The position numbers were made by a program, and so were the translations under genes. Below are positions 29,436 to 39,518 of a stretch of 64,000 bases of DNA, in pieces (the stretch's first letter is position 1; each line of letters opens with the position of its first letter). Origin of the DNA: CAKKQX01 sp963734595 (GTDB lineage Bacteria > Pseudomonadota > Gammaproteobacteria > Burkholderiales > SG8-41); NCBI GenBank assembly GCA_963734595.1, contig CAVTHV010000029.1:259859-323858 (forward strand). Reading direction: 5' to 3'. The notes below the pieces were generated by a model. It saw only the letters and a program-made list of their open reading frames with translations. It did not search any database and was not told the origin of the DNA.

Positions 29436-32379
29436 CTATCCGCCTTGGCTGATCTGGCACAGCGTGGTCTTGGTTTCCTGCATCATGGTCACGATGTCGT
29501 AGCCGTAGGTGGTCGCGGTGTTGACCGCCTCGCCGCGCACCACCGGCGCCGCGCCCTCGGGATAGTCGTCGAGCATGTCCGCCCATCCACCAGCCGGCGA
29601 AGTGGAACGGCAGGAACACCGTGCCCGGCGCGACGCGTTCGGTGACCTGGCGTCTTGACCTTGAGGCGCGCCTTGGTCGGCGTCTCCACCCACACGTATT
29701 CGTCGTTCCTGAGACCGCGGTCGTTGGCGTCCTTCGGGTTGATTTCGACGAACATCTCCTGCTGCAGTTCGGCCAGCCACGGATTGGAGCGCGTCTCGTC
29801 GCCGCCGCCTTCGTACTCGACCAGCCGCCCGCTGGTCATGATCAGCGGATACTGCTTGACGGCATCCTTGTTGGCCTGCTGCACCGTCTTGAACAGCACC
29901 GGCATGCGCCAGCGGTTCTTCTGGTCGTCGTGGGTCGGATACTTGTCGATCAGGTCCGGCCGCGGGCTGTACAGCGGCTCGCGGTGCAGCGGCACGGCGT
30001 CCGGGAAAGTTCCACACCATCGCGCGCGCCTTGGCGTTGCCGAACGGATGGCAGCCGTGGTTCTTCATCACGACGCGCTGGATGCCGCCCGACAGATCGG
30101 TCTTCCAGTTCTTGCCTTCGGCCGCCTTCTTCTCGTCGTCGGTGAGTTCGTCCCACCAGCCGAGCTTCTTCAGCAGCACATGGTCGAACTCGGGATAGCC
30201 GGTGGTGATGATCGGCGCCCTTCGAATGCGAACCGTCTTCGGCCAGCAGGTTGACGCCGTCGCGCTCGACGCCGAAGTTGGCGCGGAAGTTGCCGCCGCC
30301 ATCCATCACGTGCGCTGGACGTCTGATACAGATTGGGCGAGCCCGGGATGCTTCAGTTCCGGCGTGCCGTAGCACGGCCACGGCAGGCCGTAGTAGTCGC
30401 CGTCGAGCACATAACCGGTCTTCGCGTCCTTGCCGCCCTTGGCGCGCAGCGTCTTCACGTCGAATACGTGCATGTTGCGCATGTGCGCCTGCAGCCGCTC
30501 CGGCGACTGGCCGGTGTAGCCGATGGTCCAGGTCGCCGCGGTTGATTTCGCGCAGCGTGTCTTCCATGTCCGGCTCGTCCATGCCGCCCTTGCCCTTGGC
30601 GAGCTTGATCTTGGCCACGAACTCCTTGGCGAAGCCGAACTTCTGGGCGAGCTGGTACATGATCATGTGGTCGGTGCGCGACTCGAACATCGGATCGATC
30701 ACCTTTTCGCGCCACTGCAGGGAACGGTTGGACGCAGTCACCGAACCCGCGCACTCGAGCTGCGTCGCCGCCGGCAGCAGGTAGACGCCGTCCTGCCGCA
30801 CCATCGCCGCCATCGCCGCGGTCGCGGACGGATACGGATCGATCACGACCAGCAGATCGAGCTTCTTCATCGCCTCGATCATTTCCTTGCCGCGGTTCTG
30901 GCTGTTCGGCGCGTGGCCCCAGTAGACCACCGCACGCAGGTTCGGATCCTGGTCGATGATTCTCGTTCTTCTCCAGCACCGCGTCGATCCAGCGCGATAC
31001 CGTGATGCCCGGCTTTTCCATCATCGCCTGCGAGGCGAACTGCTTCTTCATCCACTCGTAATCGACGCCCCACACGCGAGCACCAGTGTTTCCACGAACC
31101 GGTCGCGATGCCGTAGTAGCCGGGCAGCGAATCGGGATTGGGACCGACGTCGGTCGCGCCCTGCACGTTGTCGTGGCCGCGGTAGATGTTGGTGCCGCCG
31201 CCCGAGACGCCGACGTTGCCGAGCGCGAGCTGCAGAATGCACGACGCGCGCACGATGGCGTTGCCGTTGGTGTGCTGGGTCTGGCCCATCGCCCACACGA
31301 TGGTGCTGGGACGGTTCTTGGCCATCGATCTCGGCCACGTCGCAGCACTTCCGCCTCTTTCATGCCGGTGACTTCTTCGACCTTGTCCGGCGTCCACTTG
31401 GCGGCCTCTTCCCTGACCTTGTCCATGCCGTAGACGCGGTCATGGATGTATTGCTTGTCTTCCCAGCCGTTCTTGAAGATGTGGTACAGCATGCCCATCA
31501 GGAACGCGACGTCGGTGCCGGAACGGATGCGGTAGTACTTGTCCGCCTTCGCCGCGGTGCGCGTAAAGCGCGGATCGACGCACGATCACCTTGGCGCCGT
31601 TCTCCTTGGCGTGCAGCGTGTGCAGCATCGACACCGGGTGCGCTTCCGCCGCGTTGCTGCCGAAGAACAGGATGCACTTCGAATTCTGTTCGTCGTTGTA
31701 GGAATTGGTCATCGCGCCATAGCCCCAGGTGTTCGCGACGCCGGCCACCGTGGTCGAGTGGCAGATGCGCGCCTGGTGGTCCATGTTGTTGGTGCCGAAG
31801 AACGACACGAACTTGCGCAACAGGATAGGCCTGCTCGTTGTTGTGCTTGCGAGGAGCCGATCCAGAACGTCGCGTCGGGCCCGCTCTCCTTCCTGATCGC
31901 GAGCAGCTTGTCGCTGACTTCGTTCGAGCGCCTCGTCCCAGGCTGATCTTCTTCCATTTGCCGCCGACGAGCTTCATCGGAGACTTGAGGCGATGCGAGT
32001 CGTGCGTCATGCCGTGCTCGCGGATCGACGCGCCCTTGGCGCAGTGCGCGCCGAGGTTGATCGGCGAATCGAACACCGGCTCCTGGCGGATCCACACGCC
32101 GTTTTGCACCACGGCGTCGATCGCACAGCCGACCGAGCAGTGCGTGCAGACCGTGCGTTTGACCTCGATCTTGCCGCCGCCCGCTTCCTGGGCCGCTTCG
32201 GCCTTGCCGACGATATTGAAACGGCAACTGCGATGGCCACCGCGCCGGCGCCGAGCGTGAGGCCGGAGCGCTTGAGAAAAGCGCGGCGGTCGATGGTGTT
32301 GCCCGTCATGCCCGCGACGCCGCGGCACAAGCCGGCTGTGTGCCGCGGCAGCGCTGTTCGCTTTTCTGGTCAGTAGCAT
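29436..32379 (-). CDS. fdhA: Formate dehydrogenase alpha (catalytic) subunit, Cys type
   Basis: About 975 residues once roughly twenty single-base indels are repaired (for example 29600, 29656, 30004, 30965, 31327, 31575, 31930, 32325; several restore synonymous codons such as CTT or CTG). A Tat signal with DRRAFLKRSG lies about 25 residues in. The [4Fe-4S] motif is CTHCSVGC with a later HCAKG. The metal-ligand segment is ARICHSTTVAGVANTWGYG, with Cys encoded by TGC where Sec-type enzymes have UGA. The C-terminal cofactor domain ends TTLCQISQGG. A GAGGAGG site precedes the ATG at 32379. It oxidises formate to CO2 in the periplasm on a Mo- or W-bis-MGD cofactor. Confidence 0.93.
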
Positions 32380-32394
32380 GCTTGGCGCTCCTCC

Positions 32395-32592
32395 TCAAAC
32401 CTTGGCGGTGCGGTAGTAATTGCGGATGTGCTGCGTCAGGCGATAGCCCTTCGTGTCCGCAACCGTCCCCTGATCCGGCGGCTGCACTTCACTACTTTTC
32501 TGGGTAACCAGCGCGGTGGCTGCCACCGCACTGCCGGCACCTGCGGCCAACAGGAAATTACGACGGGAAAGTTTGGACTGCGGACTTTTCAT
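32395..32592 (-). CDS. Small Tat-signal protein of the formate dehydrogenase operon
   Basis: 65 residues, intact. The Tat signal SRRNFLLAAGAGSAVAATALV takes up the first half. The rest is short and polar (GTVADTKGYRLTQHIRNYYRTAKV). It lies 15 bases before the catalytic subunit gene. Such proteins are common in these operons and may help export or maturation of the Fdh complex; no mechanism is known to me. Confidence 0.8.
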   Translation of the reverse strand: MKSPQSKLSRRNFLLAAGAGSAVAATALVTQKSSEVQPPDQGTVADTKGYRLTQHIRNYYRTAKV

Positions 32593-32743
32593 GGCACCCT
32601 CCGGTTTTCACCGTTTGATATGTGTTTCTATTTTTTGAAAAACGATACACTTATCGCTGTGCCGGACAACACACGCGTATACACCTTAAATCGCAATGGT
32701 TAATGGATCTCCGGCTCATGCAATCCGGCTGACTTCGTCGTGC

Positions 32744-33364
32744 TCAGGCCTCCATGTCAAAAGCGGATTTTTCCAAGGCAAAAAAAGCGCGCATAAACAA
32801 CGCTACGTTTTTGTAGAAAACCGCAGGCTCCGCTGCCTCTACCGCATCGCACAATGGCATGGCGCCCGGATGAACGAATTCCTCAAAAAACCGCTTCTGG
32901 TCGGCAACCGGCTGATTGCATTCGATTAAAAAACGCATCACATCGCACAGACCCGAGATATGATCCTCGACCTCGAAAACCGCATCGCGCCGCGCCAGCC
33001 CCCACGCCTCGAGCTGCTGCCGTAACCGGACGAGCTGCTTGTCGGCCGCCATCCCGCTGGCATAGCCCGAGATGTACGGCGAGACCAGGGACTTGCCGGC
33101 ACTAATGAATAGAGCAGCGTATTCCGGTTCGAGCGTCTCGGTGTTGGCGCTCCTGCAGGCGTCGAGCAGACTTCCCCAAGCCTCTACCAGCGGCCCGCCC
33201 GCATCTGCTGCGCCGGCATTTCCGTCAACGCTGCAAATCGCGTCCAGCAGGGCGGCGTCGGGGGCACCGTAGAACAGGCGGCCGATCAGCGCGTAGAAAT
33301 TCGCGCGCGCCGCGTCCTCGTCGGACAAGTGGCCGGCTTCAAGGCGCGGGGACTCGATGTTCAC
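32744..33364 (-). CDS. TorD-family molybdoenzyme chaperone
   Basis: 206 residues, all helical. ANFYALIGRLFYGAPD, EPEYAALFISAGKSLVSPYISGY and CDVMRFLIECNQPVADQKRFFEEFV are TorD/DmsD-like. Members bind the Tat signal of the catalytic subunit and keep it open until the cofactor is inserted. The GTG start overlaps the stop of the polyferredoxin gene (GTGA). It has no indels, unlike its neighbours on both sides. Confidence 0.85.
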   Translation of the reverse strand: MNIESPRLEAGHLSDEDAARANFYALIGRLFYGAPDAALLDAICSVDGNAGAADAGGPLVEAWGSLLDACRSANTETLEPEYAALFISAGKSLVSPYISGYASGMAADKQLVRLRQQLEAWGLARRDAVFEVEDHISGLCDVMRFLIECNQPVADQKRFFEEFVHPGAMPLCDAVEAAEPAVFYKNVALFMRAFFALEKSAFDMEA

Positions 33365-35493
33365 CGGGTGTCTCCGCCTTCGCTGGTGCCGATGTCATCG
33401 ACGATTTTCACCTCCTGCTTGTTTTCCATCATGTCGATCACCCGGCAGTCGGCGCACATCTGCAGGCGCGACAGCGAAACGGAGCGTGGCGAACATGGAA
33501 TGCGTATTGAGCCGCCCCAGCATGCTTGTCGATCATCTGCCGGGTGCCGAAAGGCTTGCCGCAGCGCACGCAGTTGAAAGGCTCGGCCTCGTTCAGCACG
33601 ACTTCCGCCTTGGCCTGCGGGTCCAGCAGCAGCCGCGGCGCAAGACTGATCGCTTTCTCCGGGCAGGTTTTTTCGCACAATCCGCATTGCACGCAATTGC
33701 GCTCGATGAATTTGAGCTGCGGCGGTCCCTGGCATCGAGCAGCGCCGCCTTCCGGACAGGCGCCGACGCAGGCCATGCACAGCGTGCAGGTCGCGCGTAT
33801 TGACCTTGACCTGGCCATACGGCGCGCCCGCGCGCCAGCGCGATCTCTGCTGCGGCGTGCGGCGCATGTTTCACCAGATGATCGAAGACGAAATCGAGCG
33901 TGGTGCGTTTTTCGTTGAACAGATTGAAGGTCGCCGGCCTGCACTTCGCGCACGGCGCCCGGCGCCCAGACTGCGCGCTCCAGCGCGGCAACATCCTCAG
34001 TCTCGATGCAGCCTGAAATGGCCGTCGCCATAGCCCAGGCCGCTCAGCGATGTTCTGCGCCAAGCCCAGTTGACGCTTGAGCGAGACGCAGGTATTCCGG
34101 CGCCTCGGCTCCGCCGGCAAGAATCACGACCTGGCCGCGCCGTAGCGCATAGCTGCCCAGCATCAGATCCGATGCCCAGCGCCGCAACGTGAAAGACTTC
34201 GAGCGGGATGACGCGCGGCAGGCAGCCCCTTGCCGCGCCGGCCGAGCTTGGCCACCAGGTCGCGTCCGTCGGTCGCATTGTGGAACAGCAGACAGGCGAT
34301 CTTGCCGCCGGCATTGCGATAGGTCTGCAGCACGGTCTTGAGGCGCGGCGCCCAGGTCGGCACACGCGCGGATAGGCATAGCTCATCGCGCCCGACGGGC
34401 AGACGCTGGCGCAGCCGCCGCAGCCCATGCACAGATGCGGCTCGACCTTGACGTGGTCGCCGTCGGCGCGTGATCGCCGCCGGTCGAACAGATGTCGATG
34501 CACTGCGTGCAGCCGACGATTTGCCGAGCGGCTGTGGGCGCAGATTTTCTCTTTATAAGCAAAGAACTTCGGCTTTTCGAATTCGCCCACCAGCTGCGCC
34601 AGCTTGCGCCGCGGCCAGCGCCTGCTCGAGCGGATCGCGCCCGGGCGCGAAATAGCCCTGCGGCGGCTGATGCAGCCTGATCAGCGGTTCCGCCGACAAG
34701 ATCGAGCACCAGGTCGAAACGGTCGCTGCGACGTGCGTCCGGCGCGATCGAAATCGATCGCCTCGACGTCGCCGCAGGCTTTGACGCACTGGCGATGCGC
34801 CTTGCATTTGTCCGAGATCGATCTGGTAGCTGTAATCGATCGCGTGTTCCGGGCAGGCATCGATGCAGGCATTGCAGCGGGTGCAGATCTCGAGATCGAT
34901 CGGATTATGCCTGCTCCCAGCCACCTCGAATGCACCGAGATAGCCGGAGAGCTTCACCTTGCGTCCCGACTAGCACCGGATAGCGGCGCTGCAGCGGCAG
35001 ATCGGCCCGGCCGCTGTCGCTCGCGATCAGCACGCTGACCTGCAATTGTTCGCTGAGGCGATCCGCCCAGGAGAGCGCGGCGTCCGCCTGGCCGATGATC
35101 AGCAGTTGCCCCGCCGACTGGTAAGACACCGCCGGCACCGCTTCCGGCTCCGGCATCCGCGGCCAGCGCCAGCAGCGCCGCGATCTTGGGCGCCGCCTTC
35201 TCCGCCTCGGCCGACCAGCCCGCGGTTTCGCGGATATTGACGAAGCTGATGCCGCCGGCGCCCTTGAGGTCGCCGCGCAGTTCGGTGAACAGCGGCGCCT
35301 CCTGCGTGCAGGCGACCACCAGGTCATCGCCGGATTTCACCGCCGCCTCGAACGCCGCGATATGGCGCCGGCACAATTCGCTGTGGATGTGAGGCGCCTC
35401 GTCGAGCTCGAGCGCGCCGGCAACCGCCTTGCCGTCGAGCGGCATCGTGCGGTTGCAGTTGCACAGCAGCAGTTTGCGGCGTTCCTGGGTCAT
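33361..35493 (-). CDS. Multi-cluster [4Fe-4S] polyferredoxin, Fdh-associated
   Basis: About 700 residues if many indels are repaired; the exact protein cannot be fixed by hand. The N-terminus MTQERRKLLLCNCNRTMPLDG begins a 180-residue domain without obvious clusters. Then come Cys motifs in order: CTRCNACIDACP, a QCVKACGD-type motif, CTQCIDIC, CMGCGGCASVCP, a Rossmann-like middle (AGGKIACLLFHNATDG, LEVFHVAALG), then CTLCMACVGACPEG, CVQCGLCEKTCPEKA, and a C-terminal CVRC with MCADC. A soluble electron carrier encoded between the chaperone and the DUF3305/3306 genes fits a role in cytoplasmic electron supply or Fdh maturation. Role not established. Confidence 0.75.
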
Positions 35494-35651
35494 GATTTAA
35501 ATGGCCGCAAGCGCGGGCCGCGACAAATGGCGATCGATCGCGCTCACCAAACCCGGTACCCGACGCTACGATTCACGCGCGGACTTTGATGGTTTGCGGC
35601 GCGGTGCGTTGCTCCGCGTCCGCGTCCGGTCGACAACCGGCGGGACGCGGG

Positions 35652-36107
35652 TCAGCCGAAGGCAGCGGCGTGTTGTTCAGCGGGCCGCTTTGCCGTTTCC
35701 GCCGCAGCGTCATCCTTACTCTCCTTCGCCCACTCGATGATCTTCTGTGCCTGCCGCAGTTGCGCGAGCATCGCGGCCGGCAGCGGGTCCGGCTTGGAAT
35801 AGTCGTCGATATACACGTCCAGCCCGTCCATTACGTTGAAATGCGGATCGGCAAACAGTTTCTTCAACGCAGAACGTTTCAGAACCTCATCCACCTTGGG
35901 ATGAAAAAATCCGCGGAGATCGGAATCGTAGTGTCAGGCTCGTCCAGCGGAGGCAATGCGGGCGGCGGCGCTTGCGGATCGCCCACCGGCACCGCGGCGC
36001 CGTGTTTCGGCCTCAGGCGGCTTCCTGGACTGCTCCTTGAGGCGCGACCAGCGCGACAGGAATTCCTCGCCACTTTTGCCTCCGTTTTTTTCCCTGTCAT
36101 CGCTCAT
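35652..36107 (-). CDS. DUF3306 protein, Fdh operon
   Basis: About 151 residues after one insertion (near 36010, GCC or GCG) and one lost T (near 35911) are repaired. Starts GEEFLSRWSRLKEQSR, has a Pro-rich linker, then ADFFHPKVDEVLKRSALKKLFADPHFNVMDGLDVYIDDY, which defines DUF3306. Always seen beside DUF3305 in formate dehydrogenase loci of this type. Function unknown. The 158 bases upstream toward the polyferredoxin start hold no gene I can support. Confidence 0.8.
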
Positions 36108-36114
36108 CGCTGCA

Positions 36115-36613
36115 TTACTCGAATCTGCCCATGCGGCCCTTGTCTTTGTTGCTCGCATAACGCTTTTTCTTTGCCGGCTCCGGCTTGTAGTTCTGCGCGA
36201 CGAATTCGCCGATCCACGGCAGCAGTTCGGCCGGGAGCGGGCACGCCATCGACGTTCTCGCCGCTGTCGGCCCAGCGCGTGCCTTCGTTATAGCTGACCG
36301 AGATGAACTCCGGCCGGGCAACCTCGTCGTGCAACCGCCACAGGACGAACACCTTGGGTTGCGGCGACGTGATGTTGAGATAATAGCCTTCCGCCTCGTC
36401 GCGCTGCAGCCTGATGACATGGCCGGGAAACAGCACCTGGGTCAGCTTCTCTTCCCGCGACGATGACCTGCTCCGCGCTTCCCGGGGGGCCATGTCGCGG
36501 ACCACGCCTTTGGCCTCCCACTTCTCCGTGATCCAGCGGTTGGCGAGCGCAACGCGCTCCATGATCACGGCGACCGGACAGGATGTCGCGCTGCTCAGCG
36601 GCGGGTTCGTCAT
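36115..36613 (-). CDS. DUF3305 protein, Fdh operon
   Basis: 165 residues after repair (near 36249, CCC or CCG; near 36465 one extra base; near 36483 one lost base). CPVAVIMERVALANRWITEKWEA and LFPGHVIRLQRDEAEGYYLN are typical, and the tail is Lys-rich (KPEPAKKKRY). First gene of the minus-strand formate dehydrogenase operon, divergent from moaA. Its stop is 7 bases from the DUF3306 start. Function unknown. Confidence 0.8.
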
Positions 36614-36692
36614 GAACCGGATTCTGCGCCAGCCGCCTCCCACATTCAACAATAACCCGGCCCAAATACCTGATTTGCAAGTAATGACTTCC

Positions 36693-36722
36693 TTGCGCCT
36701 GCAGAGCGTCCTTTGTCATAAT
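36693..36722 (+). promoter_or_regulatory. Probable moaA promoter
   Basis: TTGCGC at 36693-36698 and CATAAT at 36717-36722 with an 18-base spacer, followed by CCAAG as in the rdgC promoter. I looked for a molybdenum-cofactor riboswitch in the 38-base leader and saw none. Confidence 0.4.
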
Positions 36723-36759
36723 CCAAGCTCCCCGGCTGCCTCCAGCCGCAAACGGTCAC

Positions 36760-37815
36760 ATGAACGAACCGCACACCATCAGCCTTGCCCCAAAGACGGC
36801 ATCCCGCGACAGGCTCGGCCGCCCGCTGCGCGATCTGCGCATTTCGGTCACCGACCGCTGCAACTTCCGCTGCGTCTATTGCATGCCGAAGGAAGTGTTC
36901 GGCAAGGATTACCAGTTTCTCGAGCGCAAGGCATCTGCTGAGCTTCGAGGAAATCACGCGCCTCGCGCGCATTTTCACGGAGCACGGCGTCGAGAAAATC
37001 CGGCTCACCGGCGGCGAGCCGCTGGTGCGCCGCAACATCGAGCGCCTGATCGAGATGCTGGCCGCCATCCCCGGCGCTCGATCTCACGCTCACCACCAAC
37101 GGCTCGCTGCTGGCAGAAGAAAGGCCCGCGCGCTCAAGGACGCGGGCCTGCAAGCGCGTCACGGTGAGCCTGGATTCGCTCGACGACGCCGATCTTCATG
37201 GCGCATGAACGACGTCGACTTCCCGGTCGCCAAGGTGCTCGACGGCATCGATGCCGCGGCCGCGGCCGGCCTCGCGCCGGTCAAGATCAACATGGTGGTC
37301 AAGCGCGGCGTGAACGAGCACAGCGATCCTGCCGATGGCGCGCCGCTTCAAGGGCAGCGGGCCACATCCTGCGCTTCATCGAATTCATGGACGTCGGCGC
37401 GACCAACGGCTGGCGCATGGACGACGTGGTTACCGTCGCGCGAGATCGTCGCGCATGATCGACGCGCGAGATGCCGCTCGAACCGGTCGATCCGAATTAC
37501 CGCGGCGAAGTCGCCGAGCGCTGGCGCTACCGCGACGGCTCGGGCGAGATCGGCGTCATCTCCTCGGTCACCCAGGCGTTCTGCCGCGACTGCACGCGCG
37601 CGCGCATCTCCACCGAAGGCATGCTCTACACCTGCCTGTTCGCGACCGCGGGCCACGACTCTCGCGCCGCTGCTGCGCGACGGCGCGTCGGACGACGGAA
37701 ATCCGCGCTGCGATCGCCGCGGTGTGGAGCGCGCGCGACGACCGCTACTCGGAAATCCGCACCGCGGAAACGGCGAAAGCAGCGCAAAATCGAGATGTCG
37801 TACATCGGCGGCTGA
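36760..37815 (+). CDS. moaA: GTP 3',8-cyclase MoaA
   Basis: 346 residues after 15 single-base insertions are removed; 1056 minus 15 is an exact multiple of three. The radical-SAM cluster motif CNFRCVYC gives Cys34, Cys38 and Cys41. IRLTGGEPLVRRN and DLTLTTNGSLLAEKARALKDAG follow. The C-terminal cluster is CRDCTRARIST with a later YTCLFA, and the essential Gly-Gly end (SYIGG) is intact. It makes the first intermediate of the molybdenum cofactor from GTP. MoaC is not in the window. This gene gives the clearest view of the third-position insertion pattern (GCA+T, GGC+G, GAA+G, AAA+G, CTG+C, GCG+C several times, GAC+T). Confidence 0.93.
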
Positions 37816-37817
37816 CG

Positions 37818-38739
37818 ATGGCGCATGCAAGCTTGCGCCGCGACGCCTGCCATGAAGCCGCGCCTCGCCCCGAAATCACCCACGCCAGCCGCCCGCTCAC
37901 CTTCGACGTCGAGGCGATCAACGAGCGCGGCGAGATGGTGCCGACCGCCGATCGCCGGCGAACATCCGCTGACGCTCTACGTCGACAAGCGCGAGATCGT
38001 CACGCTGATGACGCTGGGCCAGGCGCCCGAGGCGCTGGCCATCGGCTATCTGCGCAACCAGCGGCTGGTGCAGTCGATCGAGGAAATCGCCGCGGTGCAG
38101 GTCGACTGGGAAACCGATTCGGTCGCGGTGACCACGCGCAAGCACGGCGCGATGCGCGCGCGCGCGTCGACGGCCGACAAGATGAAAAAGCGCACCGTCA
38201 CCACCGGCTGCGGCCAGGGCACGGTGTTCGGCGACCTGATGGAGGAAATCGACCGATCGAAGCTGCGCGACGACGTGCGCCTCACCGAGGAAACGCTGTA
38301 CGCGCTGATCGAGCAGGTGCGCCGCCACGAGACCATCTACAAGAGCGCCGGCGCGGTGCACGGCTGCGCGCTCGCGACCAACGAGCGCGGCGCGAGCCGA
38401 CATCCTGATCTTCGTCGAGGACGTCGGCCGCCACAACGCCGTGGACGCGATCGCCGGGCAGATGTGGCTGGAGCGACATCGACGGCTCGGACAAGATTTT
38501 CTACACCACCGGCCGGCTCACCTCGGAAATGGTGATCAAGGCGGCGCAGATGCGCATCCCGTTCCTGGTGTCGCGCTCCGGCCTGACGCAGATGGGCCAC
38601 GCAATCGCGCGCAAAGATCGGCATCACCATGCTCGGCCGCGCCACCGGCAGGCATTACCTGCTGTTCACCGGCAAGCAGCGCTTCACCAGGAGCCGTCAC
38701 GCCGACCATGTTGGCGTGACGGTCAGTGTTGAGTGTTGA
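37818..38739 (+). CDS. fdhD: Formate dehydrogenase sulfurtransferase FdhD
   Basis: 305 residues after four insertions are removed (near 37950, ACC or ACG; 38399; 38474; 38615, AAA or AAG). Key text: GEHPLTLYVDKREIVTLMTLGQAPEALAIGYL, the CGQG loop in VTTGCGQGTVFGDL (FdhD enzymes usually carry a redox Cys pair here; one Cys is seen), SAGAVHGCAL, EDVGRHNAVDAIAGQM and TTGRLTSEMVIKAAQM. It moves sulfur from IscS to the Mo-bis-MGD before it enters the catalytic subunit. The start is uncertain within a few codons because of possible indels. Confidence 0.9.
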
Positions 38740-38806
38740 GTGTTTAGTGATTACCGCTGGGGCTTTAGTGAACAATTCAACACTCAACACTGAGCACTCA
38801 ACACTG
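38696..38806. repeat. Hairpin repeats between fdhD and mobA
   Basis: A small inverted repeat gtcacgcc / ggcgtgac at 38696-38720 is followed by cagtgttgagtgttgagtg at 38724-38742. The latter is matched by two reverse-complement units cactcaacactg at 38781-38792 and 38795-38806. RNA would fold into a long stem. The fdhD stop and the upstream part of the mobA frame lie inside it. Confidence 0.6.
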
Positions 38807-39385
38807 ATCACGGGAGTGATCCTCGCCGGCGGCCAGGGCCGGCGCATGGGCGGCGTCGACAAGGGCCTCCAGTTGCTGCGCGGCCGGCCGATGGTGCAAT
38901 GGGTCATCGAGCGTTTTGCGCCGCAGGTCGACGAGGTTCTGATCAACGCCAACCAGAACCTCGAGACTTACGCCCGCTTCGGCTATCGCGTCATCCCGGA
39001 TGAAATCAGCGGATTCGCCGGCCCGCTGGCCGGATTGCAGCGCGCGCTTTCCGAAGCGCGCCACGGTCTGGTCGCCACCGTGCCCTGCGACTCGCCGTTC
39101 CTGCCGCACGATCTGATCGCGCGCCTGCATGCCGCCATGGCACAACGCGGCGCCGAAGTGGCTGTTGCGAGAACCGGAGATCAGCCGCATCCGGTATTCT
39201 GTCTGTGCCGCAGGGAAGTGCTGCCCGGCCTGACAGCATTTCTTGCGGGCGGCGGGCGCAAAATCGATGCCTGGTATGCGACGCTGAAGGTCGCTGAAGT
39301 ACCTTTCGACGACGAAGCCGCCGCTTTCAGTAACATCAACACGGAATCCGAACTGAAAGCGCTGGACACCGGGAGCCCCGGTTAA
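38726..39385 (+). CDS. mobA: Molybdenum cofactor guanylyltransferase MobA
   Basis: Up to 219 residues. The nucleotide-binding start GVILAGGQGRRMGGVDKGLQLL is clear, then VIPDEISGFAGPLAGLQRAL and VPCDSPFLPHDLIARL with the metal-binding Asp. It adds GMP to molybdopterin to make MGD for Fdh. No ATG fits: the frame is open back to a GTG at 38726 inside repeat sequence, while a GTG at 38816 would begin exactly at VILAGG. The true start is probably between them. Confidence 0.9.
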   Translation: MLSVECLVITAGALVNNSTLNTEHSTLITGVILAGGQGRRMGGVDKGLQLLRGRPMVQWVIERFAPQVDEVLINANQNLETYARFGYRVIPDEISGFAGPLAGLQRALSEARHGLVATVPCDSPFLPHDLIARLHAAMAQRGAEVAVARTGDQPHPVFCLCRREVLPGLTAFLAGGGRKIDAWYATLKVAEVPFDDEAAAFSNINTESELKALDTGSPG

Positions 39386-39518
39386 GCGGCATCAACGGTC
39401 TGTTTGCGGTCCGCCCCGGGTGTTACTATAGTTCGTTGTTTTTAAAGTATTTTTTATTGCCGCGCAGAGTCAGATACGAACGCGCGATCGGTGCCCGGCC
39501 GGGCAAAATCCGGAAAAC

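Noticed and set aside
31740..31790. Sec in the formate dehydrogenase catalytic subunit
   Set aside because: The codon is TGC, not TGA, so it is a Cys enzyme.
36614..36759. Molybdenum cofactor riboswitch upstream of moaA
   Set aside because: The leader after the predicted promoter is too short and shows no conserved motif of that class. The mod and moeA leaders also show none.
36760..37815. moaA and other frameshifted genes as pseudogenes
   Set aside because: All domains and catalytic residues survive and the indels fall at third codon positions with synonymous alternatives. Decay would also bring stops and missense changes.
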